Below, piece after piece: positions 17,540 through 26,330 of a stretch of DNA of 64,000 bases. Each line of letters opens with the position of its first letter. Within the stretch, counting starts at the first letter, position 1. Origin of the DNA: Caryophanon tenue. GTDB lineage: Bacteria > Bacillota > Bacilli > Bacillales_A > Planococcaceae. The stretch lies in assembly GCF_001700315.1 (NCBI RefSeq), contig NZ_MASJ01000003.1, positions 310,001 to 374,000 of the forward strand, read 5' to 3'. The notes under the pieces were generated by a model. That model saw only the letters and a program-made list of their open reading frames with translations. It was not told where the DNA came from and did no database searches. Both the position numbers and the translations under genes were made by a program.

Positions 17540-18898
17540 ATGGCATTCGAAGGTTTAGCTGAACGCCTTCAAGGAACGATCCAGAAGATTAAAGGTAAAG
17601 GTAAAGTTTCTGAACAAGACGTAAAAGAAATGATGCGTGAAGTTCGATTTGCTTTAATCGAAGCGGATGTTAACTTAAAAGTTGTAAAAGACTTTGTTAA
17701 GCGCGTAAGTGAACGTGCTGTTGGTGCAGATGTCATGAAATCATTAACACCTGGCCAACAAGTGATTAAAATCGTTCAAGATGAATTACAACAACTAATG
17801 GGTGGCGAACAGAGCCCGATTAAATTTAATACAAAGCCACCGACTGTCATTATGATGGTCGGCTTACAAGGTGCCGGTAAAACGACGACAACAGGAAAGC
17901 TTGCTAATGTATTGCGCAAAAAATACAACCGTAAGCCATTGCTTGTTGCAGCCGATATTTACCGTCCAGCTGCCATTCAACAATTAGAAACGCTTGGGAA
18001 GCAATTATCGCTGCCAGTGTTCTCGTTAGGCAATCAAGTGTCGCCTGTTGAGATTGCGCGTCAAGCCATTGAAAAGGCGAAGGAAGAGCACTTAGACGTT
18101 GTCATTATCGATACAGCAGGTCGTCTGCATATTGATGAAGAGCTGATGCAAGAGCTAAAAGATATTCGTAGCTTAAAAGAGCCGGATGAAGTATTTTTAG
18201 TGGTAGATGCGATGACAGGTCAAGATGCAGTAAACGTTGCGAAAAGCTTTGATGAAGCAGTAGGCATTACAGGCGTTGTGTTAACAAAGCTTGATGGTGA
18301 TACACGCGGTGGTGCGGCATTATCAATTCGTGCTGTAACGGAGAAGCCAATTAAATTCGTCGGTATGGGCGAAAAAATGGATGCGTTAGAGCCATTCCAC
18401 CCAGAGCGTATGGCAAGCCGTATTTTAGGCATGGGTGACGTTTTATCGTTAATCGAAAAAGCGCAAGCTGAAGTTGATATGGATAAAGCAAAAGAGCTTG
18501 AAGAAAAGTTTATGACGCAAACATTTACGTTTGATGATTTCATTGAACAGCTACAAGCCGTGAAAAAAATGGGCCCACTTGATGAAATTTTAAAAATGAT
18601 TCCAGGGGCAAGTAAAATTAAAGGGTTAGACAATGCGAAGGTCGATGAGAAGCAAATGGCGCACATTGAGGCGATTATTTATTCGATGACACCTGCAGAA
18701 AAAACAAACCCGGAAATTATTACAGCGAGCCGTAAAAAACGTATTGCGAAAGGGTCAGGCACATCAATTCAAGAAATCAACCGACTGCTAAAACAGTTTG
18801 AAGATATGAAGAAGATGATGAAACAAATGACATCAATGGCAGGCGGAAAAGGTAAGAAAAAGATGAAACTACCTGGTTTAGATTCACTTTTTAAATAA
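17540..18898 (+). CDS. ffh: Signal recognition particle protein Ffh
   Basis: Ffh is the SRP54 homologue that binds signal sequences and 4.5S/scRNA and targets nascent membrane and secreted proteins. The 452-residue product has the N domain, G domain (G1 GLQGAGKT at 108-115, DIYRPAAIQQL, DTAGRL, TKLDGDTRGG) and a C-terminal methionine-rich M domain with SGTSIQEINRLLKQF and a basic tail. It follows ylxM by 12 bases with a strong AGGAGG ribosome site. Its receptor FtsY is 5.6 kb upstream, separated by the sugar-acid module. Confidence 0.98.
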   Translation: MAFEGLAERLQGTIQKIKGKGKVSEQDVKEMMREVRFALIEADVNLKVVKDFVKRVSERAVGADVMKSLTPGQQVIKIVQDELQQLMGGEQSPIKFNTKPPTVIMMVGLQGAGKTTTTGKLANVLRKKYNRKPLLVAADIYRPAAIQQLETLGKQLSLPVFSLGNQVSPVEIARQAIEKAKEEHLDVVIIDTAGRLHIDEELMQELKDIRSLKEPDEVFLVVDAMTGQDAVNVAKSFDEAVGITGVVLTKLDGDTRGGAALSIRAVTEKPIKFVGMGEKMDALEPFHPERMASRILGMGDVLSLIEKAQAEVDMDKAKELEEKFMTQTFTFDDFIEQLQAVKKMGPLDEILKMIPGASKIKGLDNAKVDEKQMAHIEAIIYSMTPAEKTNPEIITASRKKRIAKGSGTSIQEINRLLKQFEDMKKMMKQMTSMAGGKGKKKMKLPGLDSLFK

Positions 18899-18924
18899 AA
18901 TTATAAGGTGTTAAGAAAAAACAC

Positions 18925-18953
18925 TTTACAAACATCAGAAACATTGATAATAT
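18925..18953 (+). promoter_or_regulatory. SigA-type promoter of rpsP
   Basis: TTTACA (18925-18930) and TAATAT (18948-18953) with a 17-base spacer, 38 bases before rpsP. A weak inverted repeat (AAGGTGTT / AACACTT) lies just upstream and may be a poor ffh terminator. Confidence 0.55.
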
Positions 18954-18991
18954 ACTATCTTGTGTGAAACTTATTCGGAGGTGCTAGAAAA

Positions 18992-19264
18992 ATGGCAGTT
19001 AAAATTCGCTTAAAACGTATGGGAGCTAAAAAATCTCCTTTCTATCGTATCGTAGTTGCAGACGCTCGTTCACCACGTGACGGTCGTTCAATCGAAACAG
19101 TTGGTACTTACAACCCACTTACTGTTCCAGCTACAGTTCAAATCGATGAAGAGAAAGCTCTACAATGGTTAACAAATGGTGCAAAACCATCTGATACTGT
19201 ACGTAACCTGTTCTCAGAACAAGGTATTATGGAGAAATTCCACAACGCAAAATTCGGTAAATAA
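18992..19264 (+). CDS. rpsP: 30S ribosomal protein bS16
   Basis: bS16 is a primary 16S rRNA binding protein of the small subunit. The 90-residue basic protein begins [20 protein letters not shown] and contains [16 protein letters not shown], both diagnostic. CGGAGGTG gives a strong ribosome site. It is followed closely by the KH-domain gene khpA, as in other Bacillales. Confidence 0.98.
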   Translation: MAVKIRLKRMGAKKSPFYRIVVADARSPRDGRSIETVGTYNPLTVPATVQIDEEKALQWLTNGAKPSDTVRNLFSEQGIMEKFHNAKFGK

Positions 19265-19279
19265 TTTTGGAGGTGCGCT

Positions 19280-19513
19280 ATGGAACAGCTGATTAGAGCA
19301 ATCGTTACACCGCTTGTCGATTATCCTGAAGAACTTCGTATTGAGACGGAGGAGCATTCAAATCGTATTGTTTACAAACTTTTTGTTCATGCAAATGATC
19401 GCGGGAAAGTAATTGGTAAACAAGGTAGAGTTGCGAAAGCGATTCGAACAATTGTTTACTCAGCAGCAAATAGTCACCACACAAAAAAGACGTATGTCGA
19501 CATACTGGATTAA
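19280..19513 (+). CDS. khpA: KH-domain RNA-binding protein KhpA (YlqC)
   Basis: This 77-residue protein is a single KH domain with the GKVIGKQGRVAKAIRT loop (GxxG as GKQG). KhpA pairs with KhpB (Jag) in Firmicutes and binds many RNAs, affecting cell division and translation. The start has a GGAGGTG ribosome site. It sits between rpsP and rimM; the ylqD gene present at this point in B. subtilis is absent here and a terminator plus a new promoter lies instead. Confidence 0.93.
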   Translation: MEQLIRAIVTPLVDYPEELRIETEEHSNRIVYKLFVHANDRGKVIGKQGRVAKAIRTIVYSAANSHHTKKTYVDILD

Positions 19514-19518
19514 AAAAA

Positions 19519-19557
19519 AGGCGTCCGAGCAATGACTTTCGGAACGCCTCTTTTTTT
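19519..19557 (+). terminator. Rho-independent terminator after khpA
   Basis: GGCGTCCGA (19520-19528) pairs with TCGGAACGCC (19539-19548; one bulged base) and is flanked by A and T runs, so it may work in both directions. It ends the rpsP-khpA transcript. Confidence 0.88.
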
Positions 19558-19583
19558 TGTATTTTTGAATGAATGATTCTTTT

Positions 19584-19612
19584 TTGCGTAACGACATCGC
19601 ATTCGTTATAAT
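19584..19612 (+). promoter_or_regulatory. SigA promoter of rimM-trmD
   Basis: TTGCGT (19584-19589) and a perfect TATAAT (19607-19612) are spaced 17 bases apart, 29 bases before rimM. Confidence 0.75.
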
Positions 19613-19641
19613 AAAACAAGATTAATATAGAGGTGAAGGAC

Positions 19642-20157
19642 ATGCAATGGTTTAACGTAGGACGTATCGTTAACACACACGGAATTCGTGGAGAGTTACG
19701 TATCATTTCAACAACAGATTTTGAAGAAGAGCGCTTCGCAATTGGCACAAAGCTAGCAGCATTTAAAAAGGATGATAAAAAACCGACTTGGGTAACAATC
19801 GGTTCAGCACGTCGTCATAAAAACTTTATTTTAGTAACGTTTGAAGGCATGGAAAATATCAACCTTGTCGAGCCGTTTAAAGAAGGGATGCTGAAAGTGT
19901 CAGCAGACCAACTACAAGACGATGAACTTGGTGAGAACGAATACTATCACTTTGAAATTAAAGATTGTGAAGTGTTCTCAGAAGAAGGCGAGTTAATCGG
20001 TGTCGTAACAGATATTTTAGCAACAGGCGCAAACGATGTATGGGAAATTACGGCTGGTAAGAAAAAGCATTACATTCCGTATATTGAAGACGTTGTAAAA
20101 GATATTAATGTTGATGAGAAAAAAATCACAATCCATGTGATGGAAGGATTACTATAA
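19642..20157 (+). CDS. rimM: Ribosome maturation factor RimM
   Basis: RimM assists assembly of the 30S head domain and binds bS19. The 171-residue product begins [20 protein letters not shown], the family signature, followed by a C-terminal PRC-barrel domain ([12 protein letters not shown], then [11 protein letters not shown]). The ATG at 19642 is chosen; the in-frame GTG at 19633 is part of the AGGTGAAGG ribosome site. Its last base overlaps the trmD start (TAATG). Confidence 0.96.
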   Translation: MQWFNVGRIVNTHGIRGELRIISTTDFEEERFAIGTKLAAFKKDDKKPTWVTIGSARRHKNFILVTFEGMENINLVEPFKEGMLKVSADQLQDDELGENEYYHFEIKDCEVFSEEGELIGVVTDILATGANDVWEITAGKKKHYIPYIEDVVKDINVDEKKITIHVMEGLL

Positions 20158-20882
20158 TGCATATCGAAGTATTTAGTTTATTCCCAGGCATGTTTGAGGG
20201 AGTATTTAATGCCTCTATTATGAAAAAAGCCCAGGAAAAAGGTGCTGTGACATTTAATGTGACCGATTTCCGTGCGTATTCAGAGAACAAGCATTCACAA
20301 GTGGATGATTATCCGTATGGAGGCGGCGCTGGCATGGTGTTAAAGCCAGAACCGTTGTTTAATGCGGTAGAAAGTTTACAAACGTCAGGGAAAGCGCCAC
20401 GCGTTATTTTAATGTGCCCACAAGGGGAGCGCTTTACGCAAAAGAAGGCAGAAGAGCTAGCACAAGAAGAAAACTTAGTATTTTTATGTGGGCATTATGA
20501 AGGCTATGATGAGCGCATTCGTGAGCATCTTGTAACCGATGAAATTTCAATTGGTGACTTTGTGTTAACAGGCGGAGAACTTGCGGCAATGACGGTTGTC
20601 GATAGCGTCGTTCGCTTATTACCAGGTGTATTAGGGCAAGCCGATTCACATATTCAAGATTCGTTTTCAACGGGCTTACTCGAGCACCCGCATTATACGC
20701 GTCCAGCCGATTACCGCGGCATGAAAGTACCAGACGTGTTATTATCCGGGAATCACGCGAAAATTGCGCAGTGGCGTGACGAGCAGTCACTGAAGCGTAC
20801 ATTTGAGCGTCGTCCAGATTTACTCGAGCACATCGAGTTAACCGAGAAGCAGCAGGCGTATTTGAACACATTAAAAAAATAA
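20157..20882 (+). CDS. trmD: tRNA (guanine-N1-)-methyltransferase TrmD
   Basis: TrmD methylates G37 of tRNAs to m1G, preventing frameshifting at proline and some other codons. The 241-residue SPOUT-fold enzyme shows the trefoil-knot motifs [28 protein letters not shown] and the substrate loop LEHPHYTRP. Its start overlaps the rimM stop by one base. Length matches the family. Confidence 0.97.
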   Translation: MHIEVFSLFPGMFEGVFNASIMKKAQEKGAVTFNVTDFRAYSENKHSQVDDYPYGGGAGMVLKPEPLFNAVESLQTSGKAPRVILMCPQGERFTQKKAEELAQEENLVFLCGHYEGYDERIREHLVTDEISIGDFVLTGGELAAMTVVDSVVRLLPGVLGQADSHIQDSFSTGLLEHPHYTRPADYRGMKVPDVLLSGNHAKIAQWRDEQSLKRTFERRPDLLEHIELTEKQQAYLNTLKK

Positions 20883-20946
20883 AGATGGTCTTTATGCGAT
20901 AACGCCACTGTAAAGTAAAAAACCTTGTAATTAAGATGAATTTTAG

Positions 20947-20975
20947 TTGCAACGTATTTTTCTTTATGGTAATAT
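20947..20975 (+). promoter_or_regulatory. SigA promoter of rplS
   Basis: TTGCAA (20947-20952) and TAATAT (20970-20975) spaced 17 bases. The transcript would begin near 20982 and carry an about 85-base leader before rplS. Confidence 0.65.
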
Positions 20976-20996
20976 TCAATTTGTGCTTATAAGCAT

Positions 20997-21045
20997 ATGA
21001 ATTACGGTGTTCCGCTGTGCGTTACAAAAGTCGTGTAAGAGCATC
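20997..21045 (+). promoter_or_regulatory. Candidate L19 leader in the rplS 5' untranslated region
   Basis: The leader contains GGTGTTCCGCT (21007-21017) followed by a variable part and AAGAGCATC (21037-21045), an arrangement I recall from the L19 leader RNA family described upstream of rplS in Bacilli. Such leaders are thought to mediate autoregulation by ribosomal protein L19. The match is by eye; no covariance model was run. Confidence 0.45.
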
Positions 21046-21066
21046 GGTCGAAGGAGAGAAAACATA

Positions 21067-21411
21067 ATGTCAAACATTATTACAGAAATCACTAAAGAAC
21101 AACTTCGTTCTGACGTACCATCATTCCGTCCGGGTGATACAGTACGTGTACACGTTAAAGTTGTAGAGGGTACTCGTGAGCGTATCCAATTATTCGAAGG
21201 CGTTGTAATCAAACGTCGTGGCGGTGGCATCAGCGAAACTTTCACAGTTCGTAAAATTTCTTCTGGTGTTGGTGTTGAGCGTACTTTCCCAGTACACACT
21301 CCAAAAATCGCTAAATTAGAAGTAGTACGTAAAGGTAAAGTACGTCGTGCTAAACTTTACTACCTACGCAACCTACGCGGTAAAGCAGCTCGTATTAAAG
21401 AATTACGCTAA
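21067..21411 (+). CDS. rplS: 50S ribosomal protein bL19
   Basis: bL19 lies at the 30S-50S interface. The 114-residue product has [30 protein letters not shown] and the C-terminal [17 protein letters not shown]. The ATG at 21067 has AAGGAGAG about 10 bases upstream; a longer frame from 21007 would run through the leader RNA element. It appears to be a single-gene transcript with its own promoter and terminator. Confidence 0.98.
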   Translation: MSNIITEITKEQLRSDVPSFRPGDTVRVHVKVVEGTRERIQLFEGVVIKRRGGGISETFTVRKISSGVGVERTFPVHTPKIAKLEVVRKGKVRRAKLYYLRNLRGKAARIKELR

Positions 21412-21424
21412 TATGGCTTTGAGG

Positions 21425-21463
21425 AAAAGGAGTTTTTGTGTTTACACAAAACTCCTTTTTTTC
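21425..21463 (+). terminator. Rho-independent terminator of rplS
   Basis: A long near-perfect hairpin, AAAAGGAGTTTTTGTGT and ACACAAAACTCCTTTT, with a TT loop and a following T-run. Strong and flanked by A and T tracts. Confidence 0.92.
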
Positions 21464-21543
21464 ATGACGTTTAAAGCGCTCTAACTTGTCAACATGATGG
21501 TATATACACTAAAATGGAAAAGAACTAAAGGGAGGCGTATCGT

Positions 21544-22104
21544 TTGGAAAGTGCAAAAAAAGAGAAAAATGAACTTTGGGAATGGACCAAAGCATTACTG
21601 ATTGCGTTTGCTGTAGCAGCAATTATTCGTTTCTTCTTATTTACACCGATTGTCGTAGATGGTGAATCAATGATGCCAACGCTTGAGAACGGTGACCGTA
21701 TGATTGTGAGTAAAATTGGTTATATGATTGGTGAGCCTGACCGCTTTGATATCGTCGTATTCCATGCACCTGAAGGGAAGGATTATATTAAACGTGTAAT
21801 CGGTGTACCGGGTGACCATGTTGAATATATTGATGACCAATTATATATTAACGGTGAAGCGATTGAAGAGCCTTATTTAGACGCAAAAAAAGCTGAGTTA
21901 TCAGAAGGTACGCTAACAGAAGATTTCATGTTAGAAGAAAAAACAGGTGTTTCTGAAATTCCTGAAGGTTATGTATTTGTGATGGGTGATAACCGCCGTT
22001 ATAGTAAAGATAGCCGTCACATTGGTTTAGTGAGTGAAGAGGAAATTATCGGCAATACAAGCTTAATTTTCTGGCCATTAAACGAAATTAAATTAGTAGA
22101 TTAA
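21544..22104 (+). CDS. lepB: Signal peptidase I
   Basis: This membrane-bound type I signal peptidase removes signal peptides from secreted proteins on the outer face of the membrane. The 186-residue product has one N-terminal transmembrane segment (about residues 15-34), catalytic Ser42 in GESMMPTL and general base Lys83 in [12 protein letters not shown], and the [16 protein letters not shown] box. The start is TTG at 21544, supported by AAAGGGAGG 8 bases upstream; no suitable ATG exists. It lies between rplS and rbgA, as in several Bacillales. The sip/lep paralogue naming is uncertain. Confidence 0.93.
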   Translation: MESAKKEKNELWEWTKALLIAFAVAAIIRFFLFTPIVVDGESMMPTLENGDRMIVSKIGYMIGEPDRFDIVVFHAPEGKDYIKRVIGVPGDHVEYIDDQLYINGEAIEEPYLDAKKAELSEGTLTEDFMLEEKTGVSEIPEGYVFVMGDNRRYSKDSRHIGLVSEEEIIGNTSLIFWPLNEIKLVD

Positions 22105-22111
22105 CACGCAG

Positions 22112-22143
22112 GCGAGGGCTGTTTTCACATCCCTCGCTTATGT
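22112..22143 (+). terminator. Possible terminator hairpin between lepB and rbgA
   Basis: GCGAGGG (22112-22118) pairs perfectly with CCCTCGC (22131-22137), followed by a T-rich but interrupted TTATGTTTG. It lies just before the rbgA ribosome site (GGAGG), so it may weaken rather than stop transcription. Confidence 0.45.
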
Positions 22144-22163
22144 TTGTAATGGAGGTTCATAGT

Positions 22164-23111
22164 ATGACAATTCAGTGGTTCCCAGGGCATATGGCGAAAG
22201 CCCGCCGTGAAGTAACAGAGAAATTAAAATTAGTGGATATTATTTTTGAATTAGTGGATGCACGTTTACCATTATCATCACGTAATCCAATGATTGATGA
22301 AGTGATTAATCAAAAGCCACGTTTAATCATTTTAAATAAGATGGATATGGCAGATGAAGTGCAAACACGTCGTTGGGTGCAATTTTTTGAAGAGCGCGGT
22401 ATGCGAGCAGTAGCACTTAACTCATTCGAAGGAAAAGGCTTGAATGCTTTAAATAAAGCGGCAAAAGAAATTTTACAAGAAAAATGGGACCGTATGGCAT
22501 CAAAAGGCATGAAGCCACGTGCCATTCGCGCAATGATTGTTGGTATTCCAAACGTAGGGAAATCAACATTAATTAACCGTTTAGCGAAGAAAAATATCGC
22601 CAAAACAGGTAATACACCAGGTGTGACAAAAGCGCAGCAATGGATTAAAGTTGGTAAGGAAATTGAGCTATTAGATACGCCGGGTATTTTATGGCCAAAA
22701 TTCGAAGACCAAAAAATCGGATATAAATTAGCAGTAACAGGTGCCATTAAAGATGCCATTACGAATATGGAAGATTTAGCGATTTATATTTTACGCTTCC
22801 TAGAAGAGCGTTACCCAGAGCGTTTACAAGAGCGTTACGGCATTGATGGTGTTGACGAAGATTTAGTTGTGACATTTAATGCAATTGGACAAAAGCGTCG
22901 CGTTTTTGGACAAGGTGGCGAGATTGATTATGACCAAGTAGCGCTGTTAATTGTGCGTGATTTACGTGCCGAGTATTTAGGGCGCATTACATTTGATTTT
23001 GTTGAAGAAGCAGTGGCAGAGGAAGAACGTCAAGCAGCAATCGCAGAAGAAGATGCAGAACGTCGTCGTCAAAATAAACAACGACGCGCAGAAGAAAAAA
23101 CAGAATCTTAA
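22164..23111 (+). CDS. rbgA: Ribosome biogenesis GTPase RbgA (YlqF)
   Basis: RbgA is an essential circularly permuted GTPase that promotes a late step of 50S assembly. The 315-residue product starts [17 protein letters not shown], has the permuted G motifs NKMD (G4) before [14 protein letters not shown] (G1), and DTPGIL (G3). The ATG at 22164 has GGAGG 9 bases upstream; longer starts are not supported. It is longer than the B. subtilis protein: after about residue 275 there is a highly charged Glu/Arg/Lys tail ending EEKTES. A terminator follows. Confidence 0.96.
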   Translation: MTIQWFPGHMAKARREVTEKLKLVDIIFELVDARLPLSSRNPMIDEVINQKPRLIILNKMDMADEVQTRRWVQFFEERGMRAVALNSFEGKGLNALNKAAKEILQEKWDRMASKGMKPRAIRAMIVGIPNVGKSTLINRLAKKNIAKTGNTPGVTKAQQWIKVGKEIELLDTPGILWPKFEDQKIGYKLAVTGAIKDAITNMEDLAIYILRFLEERYPERLQERYGIDGVDEDLVVTFNAIGQKRRVFGQGGEIDYDQVALLIVRDLRAEYLGRITFDFVEEAVAEEERQAAIAEEDAERRRQNKQRRAEEKTES

Positions 23112-23115
23112 ACGG

Positions 23116-23160
23116 AAAGAAGCATCACTAAGAGCACAACTTTTAGTGGTGCTTCTTTTT
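23116..23160 (+). terminator. Rho-independent terminator after rbgA
   Basis: AAAGAAGCATCACTAA and TTAGTGGTGCTTCTTTTT form a long stem with one G-U pair and an 11-base loop, followed by T residues. Confidence 0.88.
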
Positions 23161-23183
23161 GTGCGCGGCATGTCTTTTTTGTT

Positions 23184-23192
23184 TGATATAAT
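23184..23192 (+). promoter_or_regulatory. Possible extended -10 promoter of rnhB
   Basis: TGATATAAT (23184-23192) is a perfect extended -10 element (TG-N-TATAAT) 54 bases before rnhB and just after the rbgA terminator. No good -35 hexamer is seen at the normal distance. Confidence 0.45.
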
Positions 23193-23246
23193 GAACAGAT
23201 GATAAAAGCCGATATAATGATAACGGAAGAAAGAAGGATTTTAACG

Positions 23247-24008
23247 ATGACATCAATTAAAGAGATTACAACTGCCTTAAAAGAGGCGTCAACATATGAA
23301 GTGTGGATGGAAGATATTCGTTTAGATGAACGTTTAGGCGTACAAAAAGCGTGGGCAAGTTTTGAAAAGCGTATGCAAAAGCAGCAAGCGATGATTGAGG
23401 AACATATGAAAAAAGTTGCATTTGATAAAGAGCATGTACAACAAGGCACGTACGTAGCTGGCGTAGATGAAGCGGGACGCGGCCCATTAGCTGGACCAGT
23501 CGTAACAGCTGCAGCTATTTTACCACTTGATTGTGAAGCGTTAATGGGCATTAACGACTCGAAGCAATTATCAAAAGAAAAACGAGCAGCGTATGCCGAG
23601 CTGATTAAGCAACATGCCATTAGCTATAGTGTTCATTTTCAGTCGGTTGAAGAAATTGACCGTTTAAATATTTATGAGGCAACAAAAGAGTCCATGAAAA
23701 TCGCTGTGGAGCAATTGGCTATACAGCCGGATGTAGTGCTTGCTGATGCGATGACTTTAAATATTACACACGCTCAGTACAATATTATTAAAGGTGATGC
23801 ACTTAGCTTATCAATTGCAGCTGCGTCTATTTTGGCAAAGACGGCACGTGATGCTTATATGGATGATTTACATGAACAGTACCCACAATACGGCTTCAAT
23901 AAGCATGCAGGCTACGGTACGAAGGAGCATGTTGAAGTATTGCAGCAATATGGTGTTACACCACATCACCGTCGCAGCTTCGAGCCGATTAAATCTATGG
24001 TGAAATAA
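23247..24008 (+). CDS. rnhB: Ribonuclease HII
   Basis: RNase HII removes ribonucleotides embedded in DNA and RNA primers from hybrids. The 253-residue product carries the DEDD active site: GVDEAGRGPLAGP, LADAM and KTARDAYM, and the C-terminal YGTKEHVEVL. The ATG at 23247 has AGAAGGA 8 bases upstream and gives a length close to B. subtilis RnhB, with its N-terminal substrate-binding extension (about residues 1-65). A start further upstream at 23199 is not supported. Confidence 0.96.
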   Translation: MTSIKEITTALKEASTYEVWMEDIRLDERLGVQKAWASFEKRMQKQQAMIEEHMKKVAFDKEHVQQGTYVAGVDEAGRGPLAGPVVTAAAILPLDCEALMGINDSKQLSKEKRAAYAELIKQHAISYSVHFQSVEEIDRLNIYEATKESMKIAVEQLAIQPDVVLADAMTLNITHAQYNIIKGDALSLSIAAASILAKTARDAYMDDLHEQYPQYGFNKHAGYGTKEHVEVLQQYGVTPHHRRSFEPIKSMVK

Positions 24009-24019
24009 GGAGGGTTTCT

Positions 24020-25822
24020 ATGACATCGATGTCATTTCAACCAATTCAATCACAAAGTGCGCAACCAGTGTCCACACAGCCAGTAGCGTTACAGCAAGGT
24101 CAAATGTTTCACGGTACAATTAAGCAGTTATATCCGGACCAAACTGCGGAAATTCAAGTCGGTAACCAAAAGATGATTGCAAAATTAGAAGTGCCGTTAA
24201 AACAAGGGGATGCGCATTTATTCCAAGTGACACAAACACAGCCCCAAACGGAATTAAAAGTTGTCACAAATGCAGCAACGCCACAACAGCAAATGCAACA
24301 AGTGATGAACGCAATGAATTTACCGAAAACACCAGAGATGCAGCAAGCGTTACAGCATTTTATGAAAGCCCAGCTACCGATTACGAAAGAAAATATGCAA
24401 CATGTGGCACAATTTTTAAAAACATTACCAGCAGATGTTAGCGTAAAAGATGCACTTGCAGCGATGACGAAAATGATTGAACAAAAATTGCCAATGACGC
24501 AAACGGTATTTCAAGCGTTAACGCAAGGGACAAAAACATCGGGCATGGTACAAGTGATGCAGCAGCTACAACAAACAATTGAAGCAGACCCGATGATTCG
24601 GCAAGATACGAAACAACAAGTGATGCAACAATTACAAAAAATTGCGCAACCATTTACGGCGCAAACAGCGAATCTATACGCAGCGAAGCTTATCGAACAG
24701 TTACAAACAGGTACAGCTATACAAAAGGAACAGGCACTTAGCACGTTAAAGCAAGCCAATTTGCTGCCACCGCAAGCCAGCGTGATAAATTGGCAACAGC
24801 CTGCTGGACAAGCAAGCTTAGCGCCACAGGCAACAGCAGGACAAGTGATGCAAGCGTTGACGCAAGCAACGCCACAGCAGTTACAAGCCCAGCTACCGAT
24901 GCTGAAACAGTGGATGAATGAGCAACCCGCCTTACAAGCTCCACAAAAAGAGGCATTACAGCAATTCATTCAACGTTTTGAGCAATTGCCGAAAACTGCG
25001 CAAACAGCAGCCATTTTTACAAAGCAGTTTCATGAACAATTATTGCAACAGATGACGAAAAATAGCCAACAAGGGAATGCAGCTGCAACGGCTCACATGT
25101 TATCGTTAGTCTCACCGCAAGCACAAGCGAATATACAGCAACTTCCACAAGTAATCGCGCAGCAGCCACAGCTCCAGCAGATGATGCTGCAAGTGGAAAG
25201 CACTGTACAACAAAATGTCGATGCAAAAGCAATTGAGCAAGCGATGCGTCAAACGATGCGAGATTTAGGCATGAGCTATGAAGCAACGATGAAAACAAAC
25301 GACCCTCAAACGTTGGCGACGCAGCTAAAGCCACAGTTACTGGCGATGTTACAAGAACCGATGCTTGCTGCGACAAAGGATGCGGCAGAAACGATGTTAG
25401 CGCGATTAAACGGTATGCAGTTGCAATCGGGCGACAATGGGCATCAACATCAATTAGTGATGCAAGTACCACTGCAATTTTTAGGGAAGCAGAGCGAGGC
25501 GACTTTGCAGTGGAATGGACGAATGAAAGATGATGGACAAATTGATGCAGATTATGCGCGCATTTTATTTTATTTACAATTATCGTCATTAGAAGAGACG
25601 ATGATTGATATGCAAGTGCAAAATCGTATTGTGACGGTACATGTATTTACGCATCACGATGCCCTACAAGCGCTTGCAACACCATTGCAGACTGCGCTGA
25701 AAGAAGGATTGGCAAAACATGATTATCAATTGTCTGGTGTCTTTTTAAAGCCATTTACAGCACCAACTGTGACGAAAAAGGTGGAAACCATCCAAACAAC
25801 AGGGGTTGATTACCGCATATGA
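24020..25822 (+). CDS. ylqG: Glutamine-rich FliK-like protein YlqG
   Basis: This 600-residue protein corresponds by position and composition to the uncharacterised YlqG of B. subtilis. Residues 1-430 are extremely rich in Gln and Ala, with few hydrophobic clusters and no signal peptide. The C-terminal about 130 residues (from VMQVPLQFLGKQSEATLQW to GVFLKPF) read like a FliK-type C-terminal domain, with alternating strands and a final helix pair. It starts with AAGGAGG and overlaps ylqH by ATGA, so the two are coupled. It is not in the flagellar operon, which begins 11 kb away. Function unknown; relation to FliK is my inference. Confidence 0.75.
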   Translation: MTSMSFQPIQSQSAQPVSTQPVALQQGQMFHGTIKQLYPDQTAEIQVGNQKMIAKLEVPLKQGDAHLFQVTQTQPQTELKVVTNAATPQQQMQQVMNAMNLPKTPEMQQALQHFMKAQLPITKENMQHVAQFLKTLPADVSVKDALAAMTKMIEQKLPMTQTVFQALTQGTKTSGMVQVMQQLQQTIEADPMIRQDTKQQVMQQLQKIAQPFTAQTANLYAAKLIEQLQTGTAIQKEQALSTLKQANLLPPQASVINWQQPAGQASLAPQATAGQVMQALTQATPQQLQAQLPMLKQWMNEQPALQAPQKEALQQFIQRFEQLPKTAQTAAIFTKQFHEQLLQQMTKNSQQGNAAATAHMLSLVSPQAQANIQQLPQVIAQQPQLQQMMLQVESTVQQNVDAKAIEQAMRQTMRDLGMSYEATMKTNDPQTLATQLKPQLLAMLQEPMLAATKDAAETMLARLNGMQLQSGDNGHQHQLVMQVPLQFLGKQSEATLQWNGRMKDDGQIDADYARILFYLQLSSLEETMIDMQVQNRIVTVHVFTHHDALQALATPLQTALKEGLAKHDYQLSGVFLKPFTAPTVTKKVETIQTTGVDYRI

Positions 25823-26112
25823 GTGAACAAAAACATTATATTCGAAAGCAAGCGATTGCTCTAAAGTACGACCCAGCTGTGTCATCTGGGCCAATTGTCG
25901 CCGCAAAAGGAAAAGGGAAAATTGCTGAGGAAATTTTAGCGAAAGCAAGCGAAGCGGAAGTACCGATTTATGAGGACCCGAGCCTTGTAGAAGTACTTGG
26001 ACAACTCGATTTGAACACAGCGATACCAGAAGAACTTTACCAAGCGGTTGCTGAAGTATTTGCATTTATCTATCATTTAGACCAAAAGCACCAGCTAACA
26101 CGTAAAAAATAA
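25819..26112 (+). CDS. ylqH: FlhB C-terminal-domain-like protein YlqH
   Basis: The 97-residue protein aligns with the part of FlhB that follows the autocleavage site: AIALKYDP here against AIALKYDG in FlhB (53708-54796), then the PIVxAKG box, a helix, and the ending QAVAEVFAFIYHL against KAVAEVLAYVYRI. The NPTH motif itself is missing; the protein begins about where FlhB would be after cleavage. No membrane segment is present. It overlaps ylqG by 4 bases. Similar orphan FlhB C-domains are known in Bacillales without an assigned role. Confidence 0.85.
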   Translation: MSEQKHYIRKQAIALKYDPAVSSGPIVAAKGKGKIAEEILAKASEAEVPIYEDPSLVEVLGQLDLNTAIPEELYQAVAEVFAFIYHLDQKHQLTRKK

Positions 26113-26330
26113 TATTTTTTAAAGAAACTTTTGTGAAATAGTTTCGAACGACGTGTAAAAATTCAAACAATTAAAGTGATAAAACATTCAAAAAACATTT
26201 TTTTAGAGAAAAAAAGAGTATTTAACTAAAAAAACTACTTTAAAGAGTATTATAGACATTGTAAGAATTTTTGGGTAAAATAATGTTTGTAAGAACGAAT
26301 TTAACTATTGTTTGAATGGGAGGATGGATC

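Noticed and set aside
26113-26330. Search for a promoter or riboswitch before sucC
   Set aside because: The region is very A/T-rich with many partial hexamers, but none has both a good -35 and -10 at 16-18 bases; no structure was recognised.
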